Under the pieces are notes generated by a model. The model made no database searches and was not told the DNA's origin. It worked only from the letters and a program-made list of their open reading frames with translations. Shown here in pieces: positions 36,745 to 46,310 of a stretch of DNA of 64,000 nucleotides. Within the stretch, counting starts at the first letter, position 1. Every line of letters begins with the position of its first letter. Position numbers and translations under genes: made by a program. The stretch covers positions 406,167,889 through 406,231,888 of the forward strand of contig NC_081408.1 of NCBI RefSeq assembly GCF_030272615.1. Direction: 5' to 3'. The DNA comes from Cryptomeria japonica (taxonomy: Eukaryota > Streptophyta > Pinopsida > Cupressales > Cupressaceae).

Positions 36745-38555
36745 TAGGTGATTATTGGTTTAGGAAGATATGCTTTGTTGATCTTACCACTATTGTTTTT
36801 TCATTGGGATAAAGTGTCTCTTTGTTGAAAGGCACGTCTTTGTAGAGTTTCACTGTCAAATTTTGTACCGCAGTCACGTAAGTAGTGATGAAAACGGTGT
36901 AAGAATGTCATATGTTTCAATAAGATCTTGCGATTGATATACAAGAATCTTATCCTTTTCTGAGTAGCTTTATAACTGGGTTTTCTTTTCTTAAGGTGAT
37001 ACTTAAAAGTCATATAAGCATTTGACAATTCACAAGTTTGTTGGATTCCAAAGTTGGTGCAATTTTGGTTTTGATATAACCTAGGTTCAAAATAGGAAAG
37101 ATATATCCAAGATTAGGAACCTAGTATAGATTTGATCAAGCTTCGTGATAGAGGATTTGATTATCTTGATGAGAAACTTGACAAAGATGTTGATTTTTGC
37201 ACTTAAGATGGTTGAATCGATAGCTTGTTAAATGTTGATGTTTATAGAACCTTTTGAGTATAACTTGTTGGATTAGTAACCTAGTTGTTTGAGCTAGTTT
37301 GAAAAGTATGTGATGGTTTAGAGACAAACCTACTTCAAGAATTATTTTGATATTGATGTTTTGACACTTTGATTTTGGTCTGGTGTTTCAAGTGTTGAAA
37401 AGCTTTTGTATTACCCTTTTGATCAAACTTTTTCAGAAATTTGTTGGATTTTTGCTCCCTTGTAGATGATAATTTTCTTCAATTTTTGACCATTTGGAAT
37501 ATGTTACAGACATAGAAGACACAATGTTTAATAAACAAAATGCACAAGCAAGTACAATCCCTATGGCAGGCTGAGACAATAGTTGTTGAATCTCACGTGG
37601 AGTTTCCCCCAAGGCTACGCTATTCATAGTGGATATTTAGATGCTTGACCCCACTGGCTCCACCCTTGGCACTCACTTCTTCGGGGTAGCCAAGCACTAG
37701 TTTCCATGAAATCTCGCCATGGCAAACTTTATATCTCTACTAGGAACTGTATGTATGTGAGCCATTTTAGAGGTCTGACCTCCTGCGCCAACAACTAGAA
37801 GGATTTTGGCAACTAGTACAAGTGGTTTTTAGTAAAGGCTTCTGGTAATGTGGCCATACATACGACACTTTTAGCTCTATAAATACAGAAGGTTCCTAGC
37901 CTATAGAGGTTATGCTCCATAGGGTTTATGGGGAAACATAGTGTCGGTATGAACTTATTAGCACATGTTGTTTGGGAATTTCGTCACAAACATGATTTAT
38001 TTATAGTGGATTGGGAGGACTCGGTATTAGCCCATTTCCACTTTAGGTCATTCCCCTCTCACTGGCCCACTCAAGGCAGCTTGAGAAGGCAGGCCCTCTA
38101 AAAGGATTTAATTGCTTGAAAGTAAAGAAAGCGTAAAAGAGTGGGTTTGGCTTTTTGGTCATCGAATTAAGGGGAGAGCATATACCTACCACTTTTGAGA
38201 CACGGAATACAAGTGTTCTTTTTATCATTTCCAAAGCAATTATTGGCTAATTCCTATTTGGAGATGTTGCTCCAACAAGCATGGTGTTCATTTTAGCCCT
38301 TTTAAAAGTCTATGTGCAACTATTTTAGAGAAAATACCAAAAATGCAAGTTGCATGCTGTCAATTCATCCTCTTAGTTAAACTAGATGAACAAGATATGA
38401 TATATTACTTCCCAAATGAAGACTTTTAATTAACTAGATGAGGAAATGCATAAAATTTGCCTTAAATGCCATCCTGCACACGCATGTTAGTAATCTAAAA
38501 AATCTGATTTCTTAGACATTTGGACCTACAAGAAAATTTTGTTAGTTTTATAAAT
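36745..38555 (-). promoter_or_regulatory. Element 1: 5' leader, with block conserved in element 2
   Basis: About 1.8 kb lies between gag and the GCGC array and has no credible gene. The segment 38040-38205, read on the minus strand, aligns with 44025-44205 of element 2: TATATGCTCTCCCCTT, AAAAAGCCAAACC, ATCCTTT, GGCCTGCC, then CAGTGAGAGGGGAA and GACCTAA. A conserved non-coding leader block could serve in packaging or translation, but this is inferred only from conservation. Confidence 0.6.
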
Positions 38556-38557
38556 AG

Positions 38558-38919
38558 AAGCGCTAACCTAACATATGCGCTATCTTTCTGTTCAAAAGCG
38601 CTAACCTGCAGATCAAAAACGCTAACTTAGACTACAAAAGCGCTGCTCCGTGGATACATAAGTGCAATTTCTTTGACATATTCACTAACCTAAGACACAA
38701 ATGCGTGAACCTGTGATGCAAATGTGTAGAATTTAAGACAAAAGCGCTAACCTACATGACATATGCGCTAACCTATGATGCAAATGTGCAGTTTTTTAGA
38801 CAAAAGCGTTAACCTACATGACATATGCGCTAACATATGATGCAAATGTGCTAACCTATCGAACAAAAGCACTATCAGAATTCACACATGTGTGAATCTG
38901 CATTACAAATGCGTTAACT
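38558..38919 (-). repeat. GCGC array 2 in element 1 leader
   Basis: Read on the minus strand, GTTAGCGC(A/T)(T/A)(A/T)TG-type units recur about 16-18 times at roughly 20-24 bases, ending 40 bases from the primer site. Plus-strand examples are AAAAGCGCTAACC and CATATGCGCTAACC. Decayed copies carry GTGC, GCAC or GCGT. The orientation is sense for gag-pol. Confidence 0.85.
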
Positions 38920-38959
38920 TTACTTTTGTGAGATTTTTAAAAGTATATGCGAAGTCTAT

Positions 38960-38979
38960 GAGCCCCACGGTGGGCGCCA
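38960..38979 (-). promoter_or_regulatory. Element 1: primer binding site, tRNA-Lys(CUU)
   Basis: On the minus strand TGGCGCCCACCGTGGGGCTC starts three bases inside the 5' LTR. From general knowledge it complements the 3' end of plant tRNA-Lys(CUU), 20 of 20 as I recall it. Confidence 0.85.
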
Positions 38980-38982
38980 AAA

Positions 38983-40201
38983 TGTGTGAGCTTGAATTTC
39001 TTCCTTAGAATGTTACCTGCAATAAGTTAGTTTCACAAAATACAAATGGAAATGCATACAGGAAATCCAAAATCCACCAATGAAACTACATGAAATACAT
39101 ACTAAAATAAAACATTATTTTACCTTCATGGCTTATGTCTCATTGTGTCCTAACTCCACTGTTCCTGGTTGCAGGTGGTGTGCTCTCAGACAATGCATTG
39201 TTGGCTTCGAAGATGACATATGAAGAATGGACTGATAACTTGTAGTTAACTGACACTATGATATGCAAATGCTACATGATTATGCTAAAATGATATGCTA
39301 AAATGCTATATAATATTTTCTATTACTATTTGCTATTTGCTTCAAAAACTCACGGATGCATATGATCAATTTTGAAGACTAACTTGAAGATTCTTGAAGA
39401 TTAACTCTCTCAACTAAAGCTCTTGATTTTATAGACTTTGAGAGGATAAGATGATGTGGCTCAGATCAACGGTCCTGATCAGATCTGCAAATTTGGATGG
39501 CTATGAGCAAAGGTGAAGGTTGAGAGAAAGGGGGAAGGAGAAGACAAGTGCCACTCATCTCACCTTGACTAGGTTGTTGACTGAGAGAATCTAGGGATGG
39601 TTGGAGGAAATTTAGGCATGAGAGGACAAGTGGACTCAAGTCCTTCCTAAGATGTAGGGGGTGTTGGAGAGAATATAGGAAATGGTTATGAAATATGTGT
39701 ACGTACACAATTTTCATTAAATGTGGAGGTTGGAGATAAATGATGAATTAATATTTAAGAAATATTAATTTCCTTAGCCACATCTTTGATGAGTTGGCAA
39801 AGGGAAGATGAAGTGGAGATGGAGGGTGAGTTGGATAAGGGATTAAATAATTTAGGAAATTATTTAATATTTGAGACTATAGGATAGGAGAATAATATTG
39901 AATATTTAATTGTTTGGAGAAGATAATTAAATATTAGATATTTAATTAACTTGGTTAAAAGGAATAATTAAATATTAGATATTTAATTAATTAGAAGAAT
40001 AGGATAATTAAATATTAGATATTTAATTAATTAGAGGAATAAAATAGATGAATTAATTAATAAAATATTAATTAATAGAAAGACATGAAAATGAATTAAA
40101 TAAATTAATATTTTCAAATTAACTATTTAATAGAAGAATAATTATTAAATAAATATAAAATATTTATTTAATTGCTCATAGCCAATTTTTATGTGTATAC
40201 A
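38983..40201 (-). mobile_element. Element 1: 5' LTR
   Basis: This is the partner of 22407-23625. On the minus strand it starts TGTATACACATAAAA and ends GCTCACACA, three bases before the primer site. It would drive transcription of the element. The bases next to its outer end, ATTGT, nearly match ATTCT outside the other LTR. Confidence 0.95.
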
Positions 40202-40206
40202 ATTGT

Positions 40207-40890
40207 CACATCCCTAGGCAAAGGGAAGTCACTTCTCAAACCCTCAAAGTCTTTGAAAACCATTAAAGGCTTTATGTCCTCAACAAGTTAACCTTTAACG
40301 TCTTCCTAACCATTAATGGTTAACTCAACCTTCTTATATGATTAGAGACTTTCTCTCTAACTCAACCTTCATCTAACCCAAGGGTCTCATCAAGCATTCG
40401 TGGCTTTAACCTTGGTCATCCCTTTAACCCTTCCACAAGAGTTTATCCTTTGGGTAAAAGCTTTATTCAATGGATAACCCTAACCTAACCTTAACGCTTA
40501 CATCCTAAGGTAACCATCATGTCTTCTCAAGCATTTAATGCTTCTTACGTCTCCTCTCAAGCATACTCTTATTGACAATTGTCACCATTTCATTGGTGAG
40601 AATTGTAAACATGGATTGATAACTTTCAATCCTGGCCCTTGTTAAGATTATCCAATCTTGACCATCCATTGCCTTATTTTTCCTATAAATAGAGCTCTCA
40701 TTCTCTCATTTTCATATCCAAGTCTTTAGTATAAAACTTTTAGATATTTTACTAAGTATCAAAGTTTCATGCATCTAATCCAGAATCATTTTTTAATCAA
40801 GCAATTAGTCTCTCTTTGAATAAAAATAATCTTAATAAGCATTTTAAGAAGCATTTCCATTATCATAGCATACTCATATTAGACAAGTAT
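40207..40890 (+). mobile_element. Element 2: middle part of 5' LTR with TATA box
   Basis: The sequence continues element 2's LTR beyond element 1. CCTATAAATAGAGCTCTC near 40681 is a strong TATA box, followed by TCATTCTCTC, a layout resembling element 1's promoter. CTTAA/CTCAAGCATT-type words repeat upstream. The right border with the inserted piece is uncertain by tens of bases. Confidence 0.6.
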
Positions 40891-42665
40891 ATCATGTTTT
40901 TGATTAAGGTAAAAACAGGTTTTGAAGGGGCCCCGAAACCCTTTACATTGCGATATTAACAGAAAAAGCAACAAGAGGCAAAAAGGAACAGTCCACCGAA
41001 AAGCCAGCAGAAAACCAAAGAAAACCAGCAAAAGCCCCTCAAAGCCAATAAAACCGGCCAGACCCAAGAAGATAAACTAATTGATTTTTTTCGAGGCATT
41101 ATCCAGGGTGTTGCTAATCCCATGCAGTTCTTTGATGTTGTCCCTGAGATTTGGGAGATCTATAGCAGAAGTAGCCACAACTTTCTTGACACTCGCCCTA
41201 GTCCTCTTGGCAGCACCACCAACCGGAGTTGCACCACCACTGCTAATCTGGATAGTCTCATCATCCATTTCAAGTTCCACTACTGGCTTAGGAGAGCTGG
41301 TATGATTGAAGACCTTGGCAATATCCTCTAAATTTTTAGTGATAGCTGACAGGATATTCGGGATAATACCCATCAAATTTTTCATGGCCTCTCTCCCATC
41401 TTCCAGCGATTTAACCTTCTCCTTCATATCATGCTTCCATTTTATCTACTCCCTGTCATCCTCCTTCATTTCATCTGTGTTTTTCCCCTTTTTTTCCAAG
41501 TTCTTCAAGAGATCATAGGTCCATATGTCATATTCTAGTCTCGCCTCGATAAGTTTTTTGAGGTTATCTAGGAATAACCCGTTATTTTCCTTGTCCTCGC
41601 TTGAACTTTCTTTAGTCATATTCTTCTCAGGTTCCTTGTTCCTTTCCCTCTCGAAATTCGCATCAATATCTTCATTATCCTTGAAATCCACATCCTCCAT
41701 AGGATGGCTGTTGTCCTTGACAGGGCATTCACTGTGATAGGGCTTTCATTGCCAGACTCATAATCACCGCTTTCCTCCTCGATACCCACCTCCTCATCTT
41801 TCCATCTATCATCACCATTAGAATCATCCGTCTCCATTTCATTGCCTTCTTTTTCAGTTTCCTCAGTTTCCATCCCAGGGGCATTCTTTCTTTTTTGTTA
41901 GAAAATGCCTTCTCCTTGCCAGAATCGCCTCCCTCCATCTTTCTCTTCCTCGGGGAGGCAGATAACCTCTTGTTTTCCAGCAGGGCGAGGGTTTTGTAGT
42001 GCTCATAGATGAGCAACAAGAGCCCACAATGGAGAACCAGACTAGAGGGATTCTTATTGTGTTTATTGAGGGACCTGGAAAGGGACCTAAGAAGGTAGTA
42101 GGGCAGGGAGACCTTTTTGTCGTGTCTGAAATGGTTTAAAAGAATGAAGTGGTAGGTGTGGGCCCTGGAGAAACGGCCCTCAACCGTGATATATTCCATT
42201 ATAGCGTTCAAAACTCATCCCTAGATTTTCTTGATATTAGCAGCTTCATAGTAACCTCTTGTGGCTTTGCCAATTCTTTCCCTCTCTTTTTTCTTCCGTA
42301 GAAACAGATTAACCGCGTTGTTGGAGACTTGGAGGTCTCTGAAAAAATTAAGCCCAGTATGGGGCATGCCAGTCATAGTAGCTATGAGGCACGCATCTAG
42401 CTTGAACTTAACTCCATAGATTTTAAAGGAACCATTACACCAATTTTTAGAAATTTTGGTAACGGCGAGATTTACCCTACCTTTATCATAATCCGCGAGC
42501 TTCTCCATAAATCTTGTGAGGGATCCTTTTTCTAGTTTCGCCCACACCTTCGACATCACTTTCCATGTTGACGGATTATCAGGTTCTTCCCTTCTTAAAT
42601 CTCCTCTCATCTTCGAGTTCAGATTATCAACTTTGTTCCTCTGCAAACTCAGCACGCCTTTCCTG
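40890..42665 (-). mobile_element. ~1.8-kb ORF-bearing insertion in element 2's LTR
   Basis: A minus-strand unit separates two parts of an LTR that should be contiguous. It has one broken ORF and ends (minus strand) with GGGGCCCCTTCAAAACC, TGTTTTTACC and TTAATCAAAAAC, which resembles the A-rich tail of a LINE-type or other retroposed unit. No RT, integrase or transposase motif is present. CATATTAGACAAGTATATCA on the left and CATATTAAGTTGATCA near 42713 on the right are weakly alike and could be a decayed target duplication. The class is unresolved. Confidence 0.45.
41077..42655 (-). pseudogene. Unknown transposon-associated protein, broken into four frames
   Basis: Pieces are 42221-42655 (144 aa), 41729-42211 (160 aa), 41446-41700 (84 aa) and 41077-41427 (116 aa). 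The N-terminal half has STWKVMSKVWAKLEKGSL, GVKFKLDACLIATMTGMPH, then (next piece) YITVEGRFSRAHTYHFILLN and SLPYYLLRSLSRSL. This layout resembles uncharacterised 'putative plant transposon' or env-like proteins. The C-terminal half is acidic and rich in Glu, Asp and Lys, with SSEDKENN and coiled-coil-like stretches. No catalytic motif is seen. I do not recognise a function. Frameshifts near 42215, 41715 and 41435 would prevent a full product. Confidence 0.5.
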
Positions 42666-42964
42666 TTAGGATAGGTTTTACTAATCTTTTATCTTATCAT
42701 TATATCCATGCTAGTTTAATTCATATTAAGTTGATCAAACATCCCTCATTCTTGGAGTTGTCATTCTTGAAGTCAGTTTGCTCAATGATCTGAGAGCAAA
42801 GGCATTGACTTGAGGGATCCTGTGAGATAGAGAACAATGGAACGTCCCTTGGGGAGTTGAGCTATTCAATATAGCTCTATAAATTGCACCAAGAGTCCCA
42901 CTGGTGTGTGGACCCTTTTTGAAACCAAAATTTCTATTTCTTTGTACCACTTTTCCCGCACACA
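42666..42964 (+). mobile_element. Element 2: right end of 5' LTR
   Basis: The segment ends CCGCACACA at 42964, four bases before a primer binding site, matching the spacing in element 1 (CACACA, TTT, TGGCGCC). Together with 21968-22406 and 40207-40890 it gives an LTR of about 1.4 kb, similar to element 1's. Confidence 0.6.
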
Positions 42965-42968
42965 TTTA

Positions 42969-42996
42969 TGGCACCCATTGTGGGGCTCGAACCCAT
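42969..42996 (+). promoter_or_regulatory. Element 2: primer binding site, tRNA-Lys type
   Basis: TGGCACCCATTGTGGGGCTC continues as GAACCCATG and is the same tRNA-Lys complement as in element 1, with changes at CpG positions (GCGC to GCAC, CACG to CATG). Confidence 0.75.
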
Positions 42997-43050
42997 GAAA
43001 CATATCATTTTTAATGCAGGAGTGATATTGTAGGTACATGAAAAAGCCGA

Positions 43051-43310
43051 GTTAGCACATTAGAGCCTTCTTTTAGCACTTAGAAACTGTTTGCTAGCAC
43101 ATCTCACTCATTGTTTAGCGCATTAGACTCTAACATTAGCGCATCGAGAACTTAAGTTAGCGCATAACACTTCTAACTAACAACTCTAAAATCATAGCAC
43201 ATTAAGAAACCAGTCTAGCACATCCAGTGATTAGCTTAGCCCATAGGGTCTATTCTGTAGCGCATCTGTGCATTTCTATAGCACATTGGTGTAACAGTGT
43301 AGCGCATAGA
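43051..43310 (+). repeat. GCGC array 3 in element 2 leader
   Basis: About 12 units of TTAGCGCAT, TAGCACAT or TAGCACTT, spaced roughly 20-26 bases, begin about 55 bases after the primer site, in sense orientation. This is the same position as array 2 in element 1. Confidence 0.8.
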
Positions 43311-44860
43311 GGTAGCAGAGAAAAAAAAATTGTAACTGAGGAAAATCATTTTAGGCTTGTGTAAGCCCACACTAACATTTGATTGCTGACGAATTTCATG
43401 CAGGTTCTAATCTTTTTTGTGTAGGGGAAGGAGTTAGTTTAGAAGTTTTATCTTTTTTTTTTTACTTTCTTTCAAAAGATGTTAGTTAAAAATAATTCAC
43501 TCTCCCTTTTTGTACAAGTAAAATAAACCTCATGTTTTCATTTTGGGATGCTTAAATTGAACCTCAGACTTCTTGTTGGTGTTTAAAATGAAAATTCATC
43601 TTTCTTTATTGCAAGGTAAAAAGAACAACAAAATTCACTTTTGCTTTCTTGCAAGTTAGAAAAGGAAACACACTTCACTTTGGGGCTCTAAAAAGAACGA
43701 AACAAATTTACTTTCAGCAAGGTTAAAACAAACTTCACCTTCCTTTGGTGCCTAAAAGGATCAATTTTATTTTTGCAAAGGTAAAAGAAACTCATCTTCA
43801 TTTTATGCAAACCAAAGAGGGAAATTTTTCTTCTATCGACTTTAAATTTTGTTGACCAAATCACGATTTACTTTGTTGACTAGGTTTATTCAAAGGTTTT
43901 TGGAAATACACACTTTGCTATGAAAGGTTAAAAAGAACACCATGATTTTTGGAGAAAAATCTCCAACTAGAAGTTAGAAAATCATTGTCTTGAAGGCTAA
44001 AAAGAACCATTGTTTGCCTTGTCTCGAAAGTGGAAGGTATATGCTCTCCCCTTTACTAGATGATAAAAAAGCCAAACCACTCTTATGCTTTCTTCATTTC
44101 AAGCATTTACATCCTTTAGCAGGCCTGCCCTCCCGAGTTTCTCTTAGAGTGCCATTTAAATGGTCAGTGAGAGGGGAACGACCTAAGTGGGAAATGACTT
44201 TATCGCCAAGTGTTCCAACCAACTATAATCAAAAGTGGAGGTTGACGAAAGTCCCTTCAACAGTTTTGCTCAGCGATTAGCCTTCCCCCAGTATCTTTAC
44301 GATACGTAAAGCCTTTGTTCTAAAGGTTGGGAAGCCTCCTGAGGGAGTTTATCACTGAATACTGAACATGAAGCCTTACTAAAAACTTTAGAAATAGAAA
44401 CTTTGAGCCGAGTCAGTATCCAAACATCTCCAATATCATGGTGCAAGGGTGGGGAAGAATCCGCCCCCAAGATTACTCACCATATATCTCCCAAGATAAC
44501 TACTCAATTGTGAAGCAATTCACTTTGAGTTAATTTATGGAAAAAGGCAAAAAAATGGGCGCCCCCTAGGGGGTGACATGACTGTTTGAGTTGACAGAGT
44601 ATCAAGACTAGTGGGCTATGATATTGTTGATGACGCTTGAATAAAGAGTCTATTTGATTTGTCTTACTTGTATCCAAACCTTTGAAAACACTGGGGATTT
44701 GAACACATCCTCGTAGAACATACACTATCTGTTTAGCATAGGCAAAATTGGTTATTTCTTTCATGCCGTGTTTTCAAGTTACTTTCAGAAAATCATCCAT
44801 CAAAGCAAACAAGTGTTAAATTTTTTCTAAAAATAGCCAACAACAAAACAATCAGGGCAG
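43311..44860 (+). promoter_or_regulatory. Element 2: leader with conserved block
   Basis: No gene is supported. 44025-44205 aligns with element 1's leader (38040-38205, minus). AAAAAGAAC-type words repeat between 43610 and 44010 (for example GGTAAAAAGAAC, GTTAAAAAGAAC and GCTAAAAAGAACC). Confidence 0.55.
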
Positions 44861-45232
44861 TTTAGCGCGTAGGAGCAACCTCCTAGCGCGTATCGACCAT
44901 ATTATAGCGCATACAAACCATAACTTAGAGCTTTGATCAGTCAAAATAGTGCATAAATAGTTGTGAAACTGGTAAACATTTCAATAGCACTTTGTGTAAC
45001 CATATTAGCGCTTTTGAGCATCAGTATAGCACATAGGAGGCATAACTTAGCACTTTGAGTCCAAACAACAATGCTTAATTGAGACATATTAGCGCATAAT
45101 CTTCCCAATTAGAAATAGTTTTCAAAACTCTGAGTTAGTGCATAACATAGGAAGCTTAGCACATAGGGAATTTCTTGTAGTGCACCTAGATCATCAAATA
45201 GCACATCCTGTATTTGTTTTAGCGCATGGTTA
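44861..45232 (+). repeat. GCGC array 4, between leader and gag of element 2
   Basis: TTTAGCGCGTAGGAG, CCTAGCGCGTAT, TATAGCGCATAC, ATTAGCGCTTTTGAGC and about 11 further degenerate units are spaced roughly 22-28 bases, in sense orientation. Element 1 has no second array here. No gene is supported between 45233 and 46036. Confidence 0.75.
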
Positions 45233-46036
45233 ACACAGAAAAATAGAGAGTAAACCAGACATTTTTGAAAAATTTCATCACCAGTCCTGAACACCCTTTT
45301 GGGCCTTTTGTCAAACTCACTAATCAGAATCTGAACCAAATCATCAGAGCAAACATTTCCAAAATCAAGCAAGCATCCTCAGAACAAAATTGTCGAATCT
45401 TAAACTAGCTCGTGGTAAAACTTTATCCAATCAAAATCAGGTAGTACCATCACATTGATCAAAAGGTCTGCCATCTAAATGGATTCTATAAAAACAAACA
45501 ACATACCGAGTTTAAACCTTAAGTTGTCAAATCGAGTTTCCATATCGTGAGACTCTTATCCATATCATTTGACACACTTGATAAAGTAAGCTTGAGTTTT
45601 TCAAATGAAGTATCTCAATCCAACATCGAAGGAAACCATTGATCATTCATGTATGACCACTCCTCATATTTTGAGAAGAACAAGTCTTCATCACAAAACT
45701 AAGTTGAAGAAGAGACAACCTAGCTCTTAAAAACTTGCCAAACGGAACAAGTTTCTCTATATCAATCGCCAACTTGTTAAACCACATCGCACATTCTTGC
45801 ATCATATGTGATTATATCTTTAAGGCAAATCAAATGATCTTGACAAAGAACCCTTAAGAAGCAGAGCTTACATTCAGAAAGCGACATTCAACCAACACTT
45901 GAATCGTGGAGGAAAGATAAATCCCACTTTATTCCCACAATTTTGCATCACTTATAACATAGCTCGACCCGAACCACCAACCCTGGAGCAAGAAGAAGAA
46001 GATTTTATCCCCTTTGTCACAAAAAGCTTTTACTAG

Positions 46037-46310
46037 GTGTTTGTTGTCACTCGTTCTCAAAGAAACAAGCAAAGTGACCCACAACCAGAGTCAAGTATGG
46101 GTCATAGACTATCCAACCCTTTCGATTATACTGATCTGGGAGATACAAAGATCACTGAGGAACTTCTCCAAGAATGTCAAGAAAACCCCTCATTCGAAAA
46201 GCTCATGGAAAGACTCATTGAAGCTGACAAAGAAAAATATATGCTCATGCTAACTAGCAAAGGAGTTAGACTTCCTGAAGATTTCGATACTAAAAACTTA
46301 AGGAAAGTCG
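46037..46310 (+). pseudogene. Element 2: N-terminal gag fragment
   Basis: FEKLMERLIEADKEKYMLML and GVRLPEDFDTKNL align with FDRLMEKLLAKQKEKYLLML and AKLPQDFNMERL of element 1's Gag, and VVTRSQRNKQ parallels its start. The match ends at about 46310 and the sequence becomes unrelated, so the capsid core, pol and 3' LTR of element 2 are missing here. Confidence 0.75.

Larger units (their letters stand above)
22407..40201 (-). mobile_element. Element 1: full-length Ty3/gypsy Tat-type retrotransposon
   Basis: This 17.8-kb element is bounded by two 1219-bp LTRs in direct orientation, with a tRNA-Lys primer site inside the right LTR and a purine tract inside the left one, so it is read on the minus strand. 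The internal order is long leader, gag, protease with G-patch, reverse transcriptase, degenerate RNase H, a second RNase H, integrase, then a large 3' region with a plus-strand mobile-domain ORF. The second RNase H and the antisense ORF after integrase are traits of the Tat lineage. All ORFs carry stops or frameshifts, so it cannot be autonomous now. Flanking ATTCT/ATTGT is a likely target duplication. Confidence 0.92.

Noticed and set aside
38960-38979. Possible tRNA-Lys gene
   Set aside because: Only the 3' terminal 20 bases of the tRNA are matched, including CCA, and they lie next to an LTR. This is a primer binding site.
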